From Lentisphaerae bacterium GWF2_44_16 (GTDB taxonomy: Bacteria > Verrucomicrobiota > Lentisphaeria > Victivallales > GWF2-45-14): a stretch of DNA of 46,556 nucleotides. Below are positions 9,108-19,001 of this stretch, one piece after another. The DNA is taken from NCBI GenBank assembly GCA_001803225.1, contig MHBF01000066.1:1-46556 (forward strand), read 5' to 3'. Numbering within the stretch: position 1 is the stretch's first letter; each line of letters starts with the position of its first letter. Below the pieces are notes generated by a model that worked only from the letters and a program-made list of their open reading frames with translations, had not been told where the DNA came from and made no database searches. The position numbers and the translations under genes were made by a program.

Positions 9108-12100
9108 ATGAAAAAGCTTGAAATGTTGATTGTTTTTACGTTGATTGTTTTTCCTTGGGGTCTTCTAGCGTCCCCCAGAGAAGAAATAAATTTGCGTGGT
9201 ATATGGCACTGGCAAGCGGCAGTTGGAAAAGATCCGGAAAAAATTCCCGGAAGCGGCTGGAAAGAAACGGAAGTCCCGGGTGATATGCGTCAATACACAA
9301 AAGCATCTCATGTGTGGTTCCAAAAGGAAATAGAGGTTCCCGAAAGCTGGAAAGGAAGCGTGGTTAAAGTTTTCTTCGGGAATGTGTGTCGCCGGGCACT
9401 CGTATATTGGAACGGGGAATATGTTGGGTGTCAGGAAGGTGGACGGCTTCCCTTCTGGCTGGAAATCGGGCCTTTTGTGAAATTCGGCGGTACGAACACC
9501 CTGACCGTTAAGGTCTCTGATATGAGCGTTTATCAGGCGTTTCCTGAAGAGAAAATATCCCAGAGAATTAAGCTCGCGTCCTGGAATCCTGGCAATTCGG
9601 GATACAACCGCTTCGAAGGAATAGTAGGCGAAGTATATCTTCAAAAATATCCGCCAATATACATAGACGATATATATGTAAAAACTTCAGTTCTGGATAA
9701 AAAACTGGATATTTGCCTTACCGTGAAAAATACTGGTGACATTACTGAAAAGTTGATCGTTTCCATCAAAGTCATTGATGAAAGCAAAGAAATACTGTTC
9801 CCGCACAATAAAGATATATCAATAAATGGGAAAGCCGAAAATACATTTGAATTTTCAGAGAAATGGGAAAATCCAGTTCTTTGGAATCCTGATTTCCCGA
9901 AGCTGTATTCACTGCGGGTTGAATTGCTGGACAATAAAGGCAAGATACTTGACACTAAGAATACGGCATTTGGTTTCCGGGAATTTCGTGTCGGCAGAAA
10001 AGAGCTTGGCGAAGACCCGGCATTTTTTTATTTAAATGGGAAAATATGCAAGTTGAGAAATACCGAAATATCAGCCTACCGCGGAAGAGGGGAGGATCAT
10101 TCGGACCTGAGATTAAGGGAAAAGGCCTTTCTGCGCGATTTTATGGCGGTAAAGGACGCTAATATAAACATGATACGTTTTTTTGAACTTGCCGACGACT
10201 GGCATTACAAAATCTGCAACGAAAAGGGAATGATGGTTGCGGCAACAATCACAAGATGCGAGCCGTGGCAGACTCTTCTTGTAAGCGATGAAAAATTTAA
10301 TGCCAACAAAAAGCTGTTCCAGGAATATAAGAAAAATATGACTGAATATGTTACCCGCTGGATAAAGTACTGCAGGAACAATCCATCAATCGTAATGTGG
10401 GGGCTTTCAAATGAAAATCTTCATTTCAGAGAATATGACAGTCAGATTGTCGAATATCTGCTTGGACTTGAAAAAACGGCCAGAAAACTTGATCCGACCC
10501 GGCCTGTTTACTTTTCCGGGGACGGCGACTTGTATGGACAGACGGAGATAATAACATTGCATGGTGTCAGGGAAATCCCTGGGCGCAGCGCGTCTCCAGA
10601 TAAAGGCATATTGCCTAATTACGCTTACTTCAGTGAACTTGAAGAACCTAGAAAATTTATGTCGCACCGATATTTTGGATTGAAGGGAAAAAGCCAATGG
10701 CGCTGGGATTGCCGGAAACCGATTTACTTTGCAGAATGGCCATATACTCTGGAAGCATTGGTGGTTTCCGATGCGGCCCCGATGTTCATTGGAGAAGATG
10801 CTTTCAAAAAACCTTTATGGAAGGGCGTCATGCAAGCCGATGCCATTTTGATGAAAGCTTTTATTGCCTCTGCCAGATATCTTGATTTCCCGTCTCTCGG
10901 GCCGTTTACAATAACCGGAGCCTCCGCTACGCCTGATGCTCCGACACCGATTAGCGAAGAATGCAGAAGAGCGCTTATGCCACAACGTGCCGCCGTAAAA
11001 GAATGGGACTCTTGTTTCTATTCCAACAAGGAGATTCCAAGGACTCTGTCCATTTATAACGACTCATATTTCAAATCTGTGTTAGAACTAACGTGGCATT
11101 TTGAGCTTTGTGGCAGAAAAATATCAGAAGGTACTGAAAAATGTGAACTTGAGCCCGGTCGTTTTTTTAGAAAAGTCATTACATTAAAAATGCCTGAAGT
11201 TTTGACACGCAGCGAGGGTATATTTTCATACCAACTGAGGGCAAATGGTAGAACTGTTTTTACGGACTCGCATAAAATATCGGTCTTTCCACTTCCGGGA
11301 TTATTGAAAGATGATTCCTCGATTGCCGTTTACGATCCGGAAAAATCCTTAAATCTCCCTTTCAGACGGCTGTCCGACCTTGATGTAATTAACACAGAAA
11401 TCCTGATTGTTGCTAATGAAAAAGCGAACGAGATTAAAGAAAAAAAAGTATTTCTCGATTTTATAAAAAAAGGAGGAAAAGCTTTTTTACTTCAGCAAAG
11501 TAAACCAAATCTTGATCTACTTCCTGCGATGTTCCCGTGTGAACCGACGATATCTTCATCAATTACATTTCCTGCGGCGGCGGGACATTCAATACTGAAG
11601 GGAATAACCCCGGATGATTTGAAATACTGGACAGGCGAAGGCAATGACAGGCATGTAGTTTCACGGTTTAATTATATAAGGCCGCTTCTGGGAAATTTCA
11701 AAACAATTGTAGTTGCGGGTTCCAGGCAGCTCAATGTCTCCCCGCTTCTTGAATTCCAATACGGGCAAGGCCTAATAATAGCGTCGCAACTTGAGTTATC
11801 ATCCAAATTCAATATTGCGCCGCAGGCTGATATTATATTTAGAAATGTCATCAATTATATGAAGGCATATCGTCCCGTATGGAGGAAACCTAAAATAGTT
11901 GCCGCGGAAGGATGTAATTTTGTTTCAGGGCTGAAAAGCATCGGGATATACGCTGAAATCATAGGGTCGGCGACAATGCTTAATCCCGAGGAGGATATCG
12001 TCCTTATTGACGGACAATGCGATGGAATTTCAAGCTTCCTTCCCAAAAAACTTAAAGATTTCATGGTGAAAGGCGGTATTGTATATATATGGAATACTAC

Positions 12101-13820
12101 TGCTTCATCCGTGAAAACACTTTTATCCGAAATAGGAGCCGAGATGAGACTTATTTCAATTGGAGATAAGGAGTATCCTCTGAACAGGATCGCGGACAGT
12201 AAATTCATCTGGGGAATTACCTCACAGGAATTGTGTTGGCAAAAAGGCAGTAATACTCCAGACAAGGAGGGGGAATATGTTGGTGGCGGTTGTTATATAG
12301 AACCTTTTTATAAGGGGATTATCGGTTCTGGCATTTCGTTCTCAGATGGTGTCGAATTGATCTCAGGCGGCGGACTTTCCGTATGCTCCATAGGAAAGGG
12401 AACACTTGTGGCCGACCAGATAGACTGGGTTAAAGGCCTTTCCATAAATTATCGTTCCCCGGCCTTGCGATATATCAGTTCCCTGCTTACAAATATGGGT
12501 ATTTTGATAGACCTTTCAAAAGCCGGGGGTAGGTCGGTTGGCATTTCCAACTGGGAAAGGAAAAATGACGGAAGAGAAGTCAACGCACACTATCCCCTTA
12601 GATACATAAATATATTGAACACGCTGGGGCTTCCTTTTCAAATGATAGGGAGCAAAGACTTATCAGAGATTGCTTCGTATGGGCTTGTGATTATAATGAA
12701 TGGTCTTGACAAAGAAAAAAGAGGCAGAGGTCTGACTGCGAAAGAGGCTTCGGAAATAGCGCTTTTTGTAAAAAAAGGAGGAGGCGTTCTTTTGGAAGAC
12801 AACGCGTGCATTCCTCAATTCATGAAAGGAGAATTCAAACCGTTTTACAAATTTGCTTCCGGAAAAATAACAGGCATTAAGTTTTTAAATCACGATAACC
12901 CGGATCTTGCTGAAAAGACTTTTAAAATTACTCTGGAACCGCACTTCATGACCTTTATGCCTGGCAGGGATTGGGATGGAAAGGTTCTGGCATACTGGGA
13001 AATAGATAATAAGATCTCGAATATCCCGGCATTATTAGGCGGCCGGTACGGAAAAGGAAACTTTGCCTTTATTTCATGTAAGTTTTATTGGCTTTACCAG
13101 GGAATTGCCAGAGAAAACCATGAAGAAACTCATCAAATCAACAAGATAATATCAAAGCTCCTGAGCGGCTTGTACAGCAACACTGAAAACTCAAAGATAA
13201 AACTGGAAAACTGTTCCTTTATTGATTTGACAAACATATCTAATAGATCTTTTTCTGACGAAATAGCGGGCGACGGTAAAGGAGGCTGGACAGATCAGGG
13301 TCCGGGCAATGACCTGGACAGCATCCCTGTCGGCATTCAATATCTCGGCAGAACTCCTTTCAAGATTATAGCTCAATCACAAAAGGGAAACAACTCATGT
13401 GTTGTATTGAAGTCTCCAGTTAACGCAGCCAATATGCCGTCCAGTGTTATGGTCGAAGCCGGAAACATATATGCAGAAAAACTTCATTTTCTGCACACAG
13501 CGGCATGGCTTGACGAACCGGAAGGCAAAGAGGTGTTCTTTTATCGTATAATGTACGGAGACAATGACGGAACTACAATAAAAATTTCCGTACTTAACAA
13601 AAAGCATATTGAGGACTGGTATAATTATAAACCGGAACTTGAGCTTGAAGACACAGAGAAAATTTCTGTGTTTTCTGACAATAAAAACCATTCTCTGTTT
13701 TCTTATGAATGGATAAATCAGCGTCCCGATCTGCCGATCCAGAGGATAGAAATAGTATCGATGGAAAGAGCTTGTATTCCTATAGTTATAGCAATTACAG
13801 CGGAGAAAAATAATGAATAA
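9108..13820 (+). CDS. Giant secreted glycoside hydrolase family 2 protein with GATase-like modules
   Basis: Putative beta-galactosidase/beta-mannosidase-like enzyme of 1570 residues. A signal peptide ends near LLASPRE. Residues ~30-190 form the GH2 sugar-binding jelly roll ([17 protein letters not shown]), then an Ig-like domain to ~310 and a TIM barrel to ~620. The acid/base is Glu436 in MWGLSNEN and the likely nucleophile is Glu543 in IYFAEWPYT. Beyond the catalytic core are about three segments resembling beta-galactosidase trimerisation or GATase-1-like folds, marked by [25 protein letters not shown] and [13 protein letters not shown], and a C-terminal beta-rich domain starting [18 protein letters not shown] at 9105 and ATG at 9108 are both possible starts. 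The 3' end overlaps the next gene by 8 bp. Confidence 0.85.
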   Translation: MKKLEMLIVFTLIVFPWGLLASPREEINLRGIWHWQAAVGKDPEKIPGSGWKETEVPGDMRQYTKASHVWFQKEIEVPESWKGSVVKVFFGNVCRRALVYWNGEYVGCQEGGRLPFWLEIGPFVKFGGTNTLTVKVSDMSVYQAFPEEKISQRIKLASWNPGNSGYNRFEGIVGEVYLQKYPPIYIDDIYVKTSVLDKKLDICLTVKNTGDITEKLIVSIKVIDESKEILFPHNKDISINGKAENTFEFSEKWENPVLWNPDFPKLYSLRVELLDNKGKILDTKNTAFGFREFRVGRKELGEDPAFFYLNGKICKLRNTEISAYRGRGEDHSDLRLREKAFLRDFMAVKDANINMIRFFELADDWHYKICNEKGMMVAATITRCEPWQTLLVSDEKFNANKKLFQEYKKNMTEYVTRWIKYCRNNPSIVMWGLSNENLHFREYDSQIVEYLLGLEKTARKLDPTRPVYFSGDGDLYGQTEIITLHGVREIPGRSASPDKGILPNYAYFSELEEPRKFMSHRYFGLKGKSQWRWDCRKPIYFAEWPYTLEALVVSDAAPMFIGEDAFKKPLWKGVMQADAILMKAFIASARYLDFPSLGPFTITGASATPDAPTPISEECRRALMPQRAAVKEWDSCFYSNKEIPRTLSIYNDSYFKSVLELTWHFELCGRKISEGTEKCELEPGRFFRKVITLKMPEVLTRSEGIFSYQLRANGRTVFTDSHKISVFPLPGLLKDDSSIAVYDPEKSLNLPFRRLSDLDVINTEILIVANEKANEIKEKKVFLDFIKKGGKAFLLQQSKPNLDLLPAMFPCEPTISSSITFPAAAGHSILKGITPDDLKYWTGEGNDRHVVSRFNYIRPLLGNFKTIVVAGSRQLNVSPLLEFQYGQGLIIASQLELSSKFNIAPQADIIFRNVINYMKAYRPVWRKPKIVAAEGCNFVSGLKSIGIYAEIIGSATMLNPEEDIVLIDGQCDGISSFLPKKLKDFMVKGGIVYIWNTTASSVKTLLSEIGAEMRLISIGDKEYPLNRIADSKFIWGITSQELCWQKGSNTPDKEGEYVGGGCYIEPFYKGIIGSGISFSDGVELISGGGLSVCSIGKGTLVADQIDWVKGLSINYRSPALRYISSLLTNMGILIDLSKAGGRSVGISNWERKNDGREVNAHYPLRYINILNTLGLPFQMIGSKDLSEIASYGLVIIMNGLDKEKRGRGLTAKEASEIALFVKKGGGVLLEDNACIPQFMKGEFKPFYKFASGKITGIKFLNHDNPDLAEKTFKITLEPHFMTFMPGRDWDGKVLAYWEIDNKISNIPALLGGRYGKGNFAFISCKFYWLYQGIARENHEETHQINKIISKLLSGLYSNTENSKIKLENCSFIDLTNISNRSFSDEIAGDGKGGWTDQGPGNDLDSIPVGIQYLGRTPFKIIAQSQKGNNSCVVLKSPVNAANMPSSVMVEAGNIYAEKLHFLHTAAWLDEPEGKEVFFYRIMYGDNDGTTIKISVLNKKHIEDWYNYKPELELEDTEKISVFSDNKNHSLFSYEWINQRPDLPIQRIEIVSMERACIPIVIAITAEKNNE

Positions 13821-14511
13821 GGGAAGAATGAAAAAACGCCTTTTTACACTCGTTGAGTTGCTCATTGTAATATCAATCACAGCTATTTTAGCTGCGATGT
13901 TGTTACCCGCCTTAAAAAATGCCAGGAACTCAGTCCGGGGAATACAGTGCATGAGCAACCTCAAAGCAATAGGGGCGGGGAACTGTGTATATATCAGTGA
14001 CAATAATGATTACCTTGCTGAAATAGACACCGGAATAGGCACTAAGCGTTACTGGTATCACAAAATAGGCGAAATACTTTATCCTGAAAAAGGTCGGATA
14101 AATGATACAGCAGAAGACTCTTATGTTTTTAGATGCCCGGGAAAAGAAGAAGAAGGAGGTTATTTAAAATATATATCATACGGGATGAATTGTTGGCAAC
14201 CCAATCTCATATTTGGATCGTCCGCCACTGCTGATCAGGATCCTTACAAAGCGTCGAGAGTAAGGGAACCATCTCAAACGATGCTTTGTATGGATTCATA
14301 TGGAAGTGAGCGAATTTTCCCAGACAGCATGGGTACTTCATATTCTGAATTGAATGTCAAACGTTTAACAAACAGGCATAACAACGGCTGTAACTCCTTA
14401 TTTTTTGACGGGCATATAGATTATGTAAAATGGCCTTATCCTAATTGTGCCACGGGAGTTTTACCATATTTATACAATACCCCGCACAAATTTTGGATGA
14501 GCTATGAATAA
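13813..14511 (+). CDS. Pilin-like protein with N-terminal methylation helix and H-X9-DG C-terminus
   Basis: Second pilin-like protein (232 residues). The leader [10 protein letters not shown] is followed by [20 protein letters not shown] and LPALKNAR, with Glu at +5 and Leu, not Gly, at the expected cleavage position. The C-terminal region contains [14 protein letters not shown], an exact H-X9-DG box. The ATG at 13813 has GGAG seven bases upstream; the ATG at 13828 has no usable spacing. The first 8 bp overlap the end of the GH2 gene, so the two are probably translationally coupled and co-regulated. The protein may act in export or surface display of the glycosidase (inference only). Confidence 0.85.
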   Translation: MNKGRMKKRLFTLVELLIVISITAILAAMLLPALKNARNSVRGIQCMSNLKAIGAGNCVYISDNNDYLAEIDTGIGTKRYWYHKIGEILYPEKGRINDTAEDSYVFRCPGKEEEGGYLKYISYGMNCWQPNLIFGSSATADQDPYKASRVREPSQTMLCMDSYGSERIFPDSMGTSYSELNVKRLTNRHNNGCNSLFFDGHIDYVKWPYPNCATGVLPYLYNTPHKFWMSYE

Positions 14512-14641
14512 TGAAAAATAATCGGCTAGGCATTAGGCTTGACAAAATTGTTTGCAAGCGCAGACCTTTTCTGTTTGATTTTACTGGAGTGACTTTTAAT
14601 TTTTCATCTTGCGGTTCCATAAAGAACAGTCAGAAAAAATT

Positions 14642-14716
14642 GCAGACAGCGACTCAATGAAGTCAACAGTTCAGAGAATATAGTTAAAAAAACAGGGAAA
14701 CTTTAGTAAATTAAGG
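14642..14716 (+). promoter_or_regulatory. Leader element 2: second copy of the palindrome/-10 leader, upstream of the PIG-L gene
   Basis: The 214-bp gap before the PIG-L gene ends in a leader homologous to 9018-9096. It has the 16-mer TGAAGTCAACAGTTCA (14658-14673), which matches the upstream palindrome at 13 of 16 positions, then TATAGT (14679-14684) and ACAGGGAAACTTTAGTAA. The flank GACAGCGACTCAATGAA also aligns with the first copy. The spacing from 16-mer to start codon is close to that of copy 1 (52 versus 58 bases). The rest of the gap (14512-14641) shows nothing I can name. Confidence 0.5.
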
Positions 14717-14725
14717 AAAAAGGAA

Positions 14726-15568
14726 ATGAGTAAAATAAGAGCAATGTCGATAATGGCGCATCAGGATGATTTCGAGTTTAATGCCGGTGGTTTTTTCGCT
14801 ATGTTGCGCAAAAAGTACGGCAGGGGCGCGGAACTGAAAATCCTGGCGACTTCACGCGGCGCTTCGGGGCATCACGTGATGGGTATGGAGGAGACGTTTC
14901 GCAGACGCGAACAGGAGGCCCGGAAAAGCGCTTCCCTGATCGGAGCGTCCTATGAATGTCTGAAATGTCTTGACGGGGCACATGTTCACGGGCAGGTTAT
15001 GACTGATATAAATGTATTGGGTGGAATATGGAACGCCGTGAGGGATTTCGAGCCGGATTATATTTTCTGTCCGCCTGTGATTTCCGATCCTCTAGCGGGC
15101 ATTCACATAGACCATTATAATACTGCATGGGCCGTCAGGATGTTGGCTTACCAGTTTGCCGTGCCCAATGCTTATCCCACCCTCGGAGGGCCAGTCAAGA
15201 AGAGAGTGATTTCACCTGCCATTTTCAATGTTTACGACCCTTACGCAAATGAAAAGGGATATGATATCGCTCTCGATATAAGCGATGTTTTTGATAAGAA
15301 ACTGGCCATGGCGCTTTGTCACGAGTCCCAGATTTTCGAATGGCTTCCATGGGTTGGCGGACAGAAGCCGCCGGCAAAAAAGAGCTACAAAGGTGAATTG
15401 AGGAAAAGGCACAGCAGAATGAATGCGAACACGGGTTTGCCTGATGATACACCCCGTGAAATTTTCGTCATGACCAAATGGGGCAGGGCTATAACTAAAG
15501 CTGATATAGGGAAACTTTTTTCAGGCGCTGATGCCGTTTACAGTGATACTTGTAAGGATTTGGCCTGA
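14726..15568 (+). CDS. PIG-L (LmbE)-family deacetylase
   Basis: Zinc-dependent N-deacetylase of the GlcNAc-PI de-N-acetylase/BshB/MshB fold, 280 residues. The N-terminal metal motif is AHQDD (His12, Asp15), where Gln replaces the more common Pro. The third ligand region is GIHIDHYNT (His130). The start ATG follows AAGGAAAAAGGAA. Sharing a leader with the GH2 gene suggests it deacetylates an amino sugar released by that system, such as GlcNAc or an N-acetylated oligosaccharide (inference). Bacillithiol or mycothiol synthesis is less likely because no partner glycosyltransferase or ligase gene is nearby. Confidence 0.87.
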   Translation: MSKIRAMSIMAHQDDFEFNAGGFFAMLRKKYGRGAELKILATSRGASGHHVMGMEETFRRREQEARKSASLIGASYECLKCLDGAHVHGQVMTDINVLGGIWNAVRDFEPDYIFCPPVISDPLAGIHIDHYNTAWAVRMLAYQFAVPNAYPTLGGPVKKRVISPAIFNVYDPYANEKGYDIALDISDVFDKKLAMALCHESQIFEWLPWVGGQKPPAKKSYKGELRKRHSRMNANTGLPDDTPREIFVMTKWGRAITKADIGKLFSGADAVYSDTCKDLA

Positions 15569-15584
15569 TTCAGGGCGCGGGCGG

Positions 15585-15613
15585 TGGAAAACACTCGCGG
15601 GACATGGTATAAT
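15585..15613 (+). promoter_or_regulatory. Sigma-70-type promoter for the CheX-like gene
   Basis: TGGAAA (15585-15590) and a perfect TATAAT (15608-15613) are separated by 17 bp. Transcription would start about 22 bases before the ATG at 15643, which has GGAGACGGGG upstream. This marks the CheX gene as a unit separate from the preceding PIG-L gene. Confidence 0.6.
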
Positions 15614-15642
15614 ATTCCCTATAAACGGAGACGGGGATATTT

Positions 15643-16104
15643 ATGGATGTCAAAAATGTAAACGCTTTTACGGAAGTTATAGTAAGCACTTTTGAAACTG
15701 CCGTTAACGCGGCGCCTTTCCGCTGTGAAGATTTTCAGAAGATGGAAGGCGATGTCAGAAATCCAGATGACCTGATGTGCATAATAACTTTTTCCGGTTC
15801 GCTCACCGGGGCCATACTGCTTACGTTTCCCGAAGCCACGGCCAAAAAAGTTTATACGGCCCTGATGTTTGAGGAAGTGGAGAAGTTGTCCGATGAAGTT
15901 ACGGAGGCTTTTACCGAGATACTCAACATGGTAATCGGAAATGTGAAGGCGACGCTGAGCGGACATACTCTGAATTTTGACACCCCTATGGTAGCGGCGG
16001 GCAAAAAGGTCAAATTTGAAAATACCGACAAACTTCTATGGCTTCTTATCCCTATGGCCTTCAAGGACTGGGGCAAATTCAGCCTTTTCATCGGAGTGAA
16101 ATGA
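15643..16104 (+). CDS. CheX-like chemotaxis phosphatase domain protein
   Basis: Single-domain protein of 153 residues resembling CheX, which dephosphorylates CheY or related receivers as a homodimer. The FSGSLTGAILLTFPEATAKK segment is the conserved central sheet, and the E-x-x-N catalytic signature is Glu92-Ile-Leu-Asn95 within the helix FTEILNMVIGNVKATLSG. No flagellar or chemotaxis genes are in the window. The partner receiver may be elsewhere, for example the REC domain of the hybrid kinase at 43659-46457 (speculative). It has its own promoter and is followed by a 190-bp gap. Confidence 0.82.
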   Translation: MDVKNVNAFTEVIVSTFETAVNAAPFRCEDFQKMEGDVRNPDDLMCIITFSGSLTGAILLTFPEATAKKVYTALMFEEVEKLSDEVTEAFTEILNMVIGNVKATLSGHTLNFDTPMVAAGKKVKFENTDKLLWLLIPMAFKDWGKFSLFIGVK

Positions 16105-16172
16105 GGCATTGCCGAATTTCATGAACCCAGCCTGTGATTTTGAAAATCTGTACTGTGGAATGAAAAAATGAT

Positions 16173-16201
16173 TTGACATTTTCATAATCCGCGTTTATCT
16201 T
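16173..16201 (+). promoter_or_regulatory. Promoter of the PTS-IIA/Ehr operon
   Basis: TTGACA (16173-16178, perfect -35) and TATCTT (16196-16201) are separated by 17 bp within the 190-bp gap between CheX and the HTH-PTS-IIA gene. A transcript would carry an ~87-base 5' untranslated region. No other strong promoter is apparent before the end of the operon at 24466. Confidence 0.6.
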
Positions 16202-16294
16202 ACAAGGTATTATCGTCTGAATTTATTCCTGAATGTTTATTGCCCTGAACTCTCACGGTCTGGTCAATTAAAATTCTAAGGTTTTAACTGTCTT

Positions 16295-17005
16295 ATGCAG
16301 CTTACTATACATGATGTCGCTAAAGGTTTTGATGTTTCGGAAAAAACGGTTTACAGATGGCTGGGCCAGAATGCTCTTCCGGCTTACAAAATAAATGACC
16401 AGTACAGATTTAGCCGTTCGGAACTGCTTGAATGGGCCGCTGCCCGGAAGATGAAAGTTCATCTTGAGTTTCTCAGTGGCGAGAACGGGGAAGATGGGGA
16501 TTTGCCCGCATTGTCCGATGCCGTGAAGGCAGGGGGCATATATTATCACGTCGGCGGAACGGACAGGGATATAGTTCTGCGTAATATCGTGGACGTTATG
16601 AAGCTGCCTGAAAGCATTGACCGTGAATTCATCTGGCAGATACTTGTAGCCAGGGAGAAGATGGCTTCAACCGGGATAGGGGACGGAATTGCCATACCGC
16701 ATGTGAGAAATCCCGTGATATTGAATAACATTCCATATCCGGTTGTTACTCTCTGCTTTCTTGAGAAGCCGATAGAATTCGGAGCTCTTGACGGGAAACC
16801 TGTTCATTGTCTTTTCAGTCTCATATGTCCTACCGCCAGAATACATCTGCATATTATTTCCAGGCTGGCGTTTATACTTCGCGATGAGGAATTCAAGGAA
16901 CTTGTTCTGAAGCACGCGTCGGAACCCGGGATAATCAACGGTATCGAAAGGGCGGAAGCCCGTCTCACCGGCGTGAAAAAAGAAGGAGCGGCGGCGGAGG
17001 TCTGA
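16295..17005 (+). CDS. Excisionase-type HTH fused to PTS EIIA (PtsN/fructose-type) domain
   Basis: Regulatory protein of 236 residues. Residues 1-60 form an excisionase/MerR-like HTH (LTIHDVAKGFDVSEKTVYRW, then the wing YRFSRSELLEW). Residues ~72-225 are a PTS EIIA type-2 domain with the phosphoacceptor His136 in GIAIPHVRNP. It has no EIIB/EIIC partner here and is not a transporter subunit in this context. The gene heads the operon for the hydrogenase-related membrane complex, 9 bp before its first antiporter-like subunit, and probably senses the PTS phosphorylation state to control that complex at the DNA or protein level (inference from PtsN biology). Confidence 0.85.
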   Translation: MQLTIHDVAKGFDVSEKTVYRWLGQNALPAYKINDQYRFSRSELLEWAAARKMKVHLEFLSGENGEDGDLPALSDAVKAGGIYYHVGGTDRDIVLRNIVDVMKLPESIDREFIWQILVAREKMASTGIGDGIAIPHVRNPVILNNIPYPVVTLCFLEKPIEFGALDGKPVHCLFSLICPTARIHLHIISRLAFILRDEEFKELVLKHASEPGIINGIERAEARLTGVKKEGAAAEV

Positions 17006-17014
17006 TAAGTTATT

Positions 17015-19000
17015 ATGCAAATGCTTCTTATATCACTTTTAGTTTTTTTCATCGGCGGAGTGCTTTCGCTTCTTTTTTCGCGATCCGGCCGTATAGCCTC
17101 TATTGTTGGGGCGGGCAGCGCGTTTGTCGCAAGCATTATCGGTTTATTTCCGGCATTGCATTCGCTTTTCAGCGGGGTTTCACAGCAACTGAGATACCCG
17201 TGGTCAATGCCCTGTGGTTCGCTTTCCTTTGAACTGGACCCGCTTTCCGCGCTTTTTCTGACACCGCTTCTGATATTGACGGCGCTAGCTTCTGTTTTCG
17301 GTGCTGAATACCTCAGGTCCTGGTCTCTGAAAAAATCTCTGGGCGCGCCGTGGTTTTTCTTCAATATGCTTGCGTTCAGCATGATTGCCATATTGCTGGC
17401 GAGGAACGCGATGCTTTTCATAATATCTTGGGAGCTCATGACAATTCTTTCGTTTCTTCTAGTTACTTTTGAGCATGAAAAAAAATCTGTCAGGACGGCA
17501 GGCTGGATATATCTGGTAGCGGCCCATGTCGGGGTGCTGTTCATCTTTGTGGTTTTTATAATGCTGGGCATGAAAAACGGGAGCATGGATTTTGACAAAT
17601 TCGCTTTGCCTCCGGGTTCTATCGCGGCGGCGTCCCTTATATTTGTTTTTTCAATAATAGGTTTTGGCTCCAAAGCTGGTTTTGTTCCTCTTCACGTATG
17701 GCTTCCGGAGGCGCATCCAGCCGCGCCCAGCCATGTTTCCGCTATTATGTCCGGGATAATGATAAAAATGGGAATATACGGGATACTCAGGGTATTTATT
17801 TATCTGGGGCCTCCGCATGAATGGTGGGGCTGGCTTCTTATTGGCGTTGGCGCGCTGTCCGCTGTTACAGGTGTGCTTTTTGCGCTGGCGCAACATGATT
17901 TGAAACGTCTTCTCGCGTATTCCACAGTTGAGAACGCGGGCATTATAATGATAGGCATGGGCACTGGTGTACTCGGAGTTGCGTTAAAGTCGCCCCTGAT
18001 GGCGGCGGCGGGTTTTGCCGGGGCGCTTCTGCATGTTATCAATCATTCTCTTTTCAAAGGCCTGCTTTTTCTCTGTGCCGGTTCTGTTTTGCATGGTACC
18101 GGCACGGTTGAAATAGACAAGCTCGGCGGATTGCATAAACGTATGCCGTGGACTTCGTTTGCTTTTTTGACAGGGTCTGTTTCCATCTGCGGCCTGCCGC
18201 CTTTCAATGGTTTCATAAGTGAATTTCTCATATATTTCGGAGCGTTTTACTCGATTTCCTCAATGAATGGGGCGCATGTTTTTTCTTCTTCAGCCGTAAT
18301 AATTTCCCTGGCGCTTGCCGGAGGGCTTGCGCTTGCCTGCTTCACCAAGGCTTTCGGCATGATATTTTCAGGGGAGCCGCGCTCGGGTGACAATTCACGT
18401 TTTCATGAGAGTTCTCCTTCCATGCTTTTGCCGATGCTGGCGCTTTCATCACTCTGCCTCATTGCTGCTTTTACTGCGCCGCTGACGGTGTCGGCTTTCA
18501 AATATATGCTTCCGCAACTGACGGGAATGACGTTTTCGACTTCAGCAAAAGCGCTGGACATTATAATAAAACCGTTATGGCATGTATGTTTTATATCGGC
18601 CGGCTTTTTCCTGTGGCTTTTTGCTCTGTGGCTTCTGAGAAAATTGATGCCGCGCTCTGAAGTCGTTGAAAAGACCGTTACATGGGATTGCGGATATTGC
18701 CGTCCGAATGGGAGAATGCAGTACAGCTCTTCCTCATTTGCGCAGCCGCTTACGAGATTTTTCAATTTCTTTCTTAGGATACGCACATTATTTAAAGGGC
18801 CTAGGGGAATTTTCCCGAAAGATTCACACTATATGACGGAGACACCTGATATTTTTGAAAAAGGTTTTTTTGCTCCGATATTTGCAAGGATACATGATTT
18901 TCTGGTATTGCTGCACCGTTTTCAGAACGGCAGGGTGCAGATGTATATAATGTATATAGCGGCAATGCTTTTAATACTTCTTATATGGAAGCTATCGTGA
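17015..19000 (+). CDS. Antiporter-like proton-conducting subunit, HyfB/NuoL family (Ehr complex)
   Basis: Polytopic inner-membrane protein of 661 residues related to HyfB, NuoL/M/N and MrpA/D. The polar residues of the ion channel are present: Glu140 in IISWELM, Lys220 in FGSKAGFVPLHVWLPEAHPA, Lys251, the HVINHSLFKG helix (His340, His344, Lys348) and Lys445 in ACFTKAFG. LAQHDLKRLLAYSTVENAG is the signature of the transporter family. A soluble loop with CGYC (~residue 563) precedes the last helix. It is the first structural gene of the complex. GGAGG lies 14 bp upstream of the start, so a later ATG at 17021 is also possible. Confidence 0.88.
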   Translation: MQMLLISLLVFFIGGVLSLLFSRSGRIASIVGAGSAFVASIIGLFPALHSLFSGVSQQLRYPWSMPCGSLSFELDPLSALFLTPLLILTALASVFGAEYLRSWSLKKSLGAPWFFFNMLAFSMIAILLARNAMLFIISWELMTILSFLLVTFEHEKKSVRTAGWIYLVAAHVGVLFIFVVFIMLGMKNGSMDFDKFALPPGSIAAASLIFVFSIIGFGSKAGFVPLHVWLPEAHPAAPSHVSAIMSGIMIKMGIYGILRVFIYLGPPHEWWGWLLIGVGALSAVTGVLFALAQHDLKRLLAYSTVENAGIIMIGMGTGVLGVALKSPLMAAAGFAGALLHVINHSLFKGLLFLCAGSVLHGTGTVEIDKLGGLHKRMPWTSFAFLTGSVSICGLPPFNGFISEFLIYFGAFYSISSMNGAHVFSSSAVIISLALAGGLALACFTKAFGMIFSGEPRSGDNSRFHESSPSMLLPMLALSSLCLIAAFTAPLTVSAFKYMLPQLTGMTFSTSAKALDIIIKPLWHVCFISAGFFLWLFALWLLRKLMPRSEVVEKTVTWDCGYCRPNGRMQYSSSSFAQPLTRFFNFFLRIRTLFKGPRGIFPKDSHYMTETPDIFEKGFFAPIFARIHDFLVLLHRFQNGRVQMYIMYIAAMLLILLIWKLS

Positions 19001-19001
19001 T

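Noticed and set aside
14539-14567. TTGACA at 14539-14544 as promoter for the PIG-L gene
   Set aside because: No -10-like hexamer lies 16-18 bp downstream; the leader copy with TATAGT at 14679 is a better candidate.
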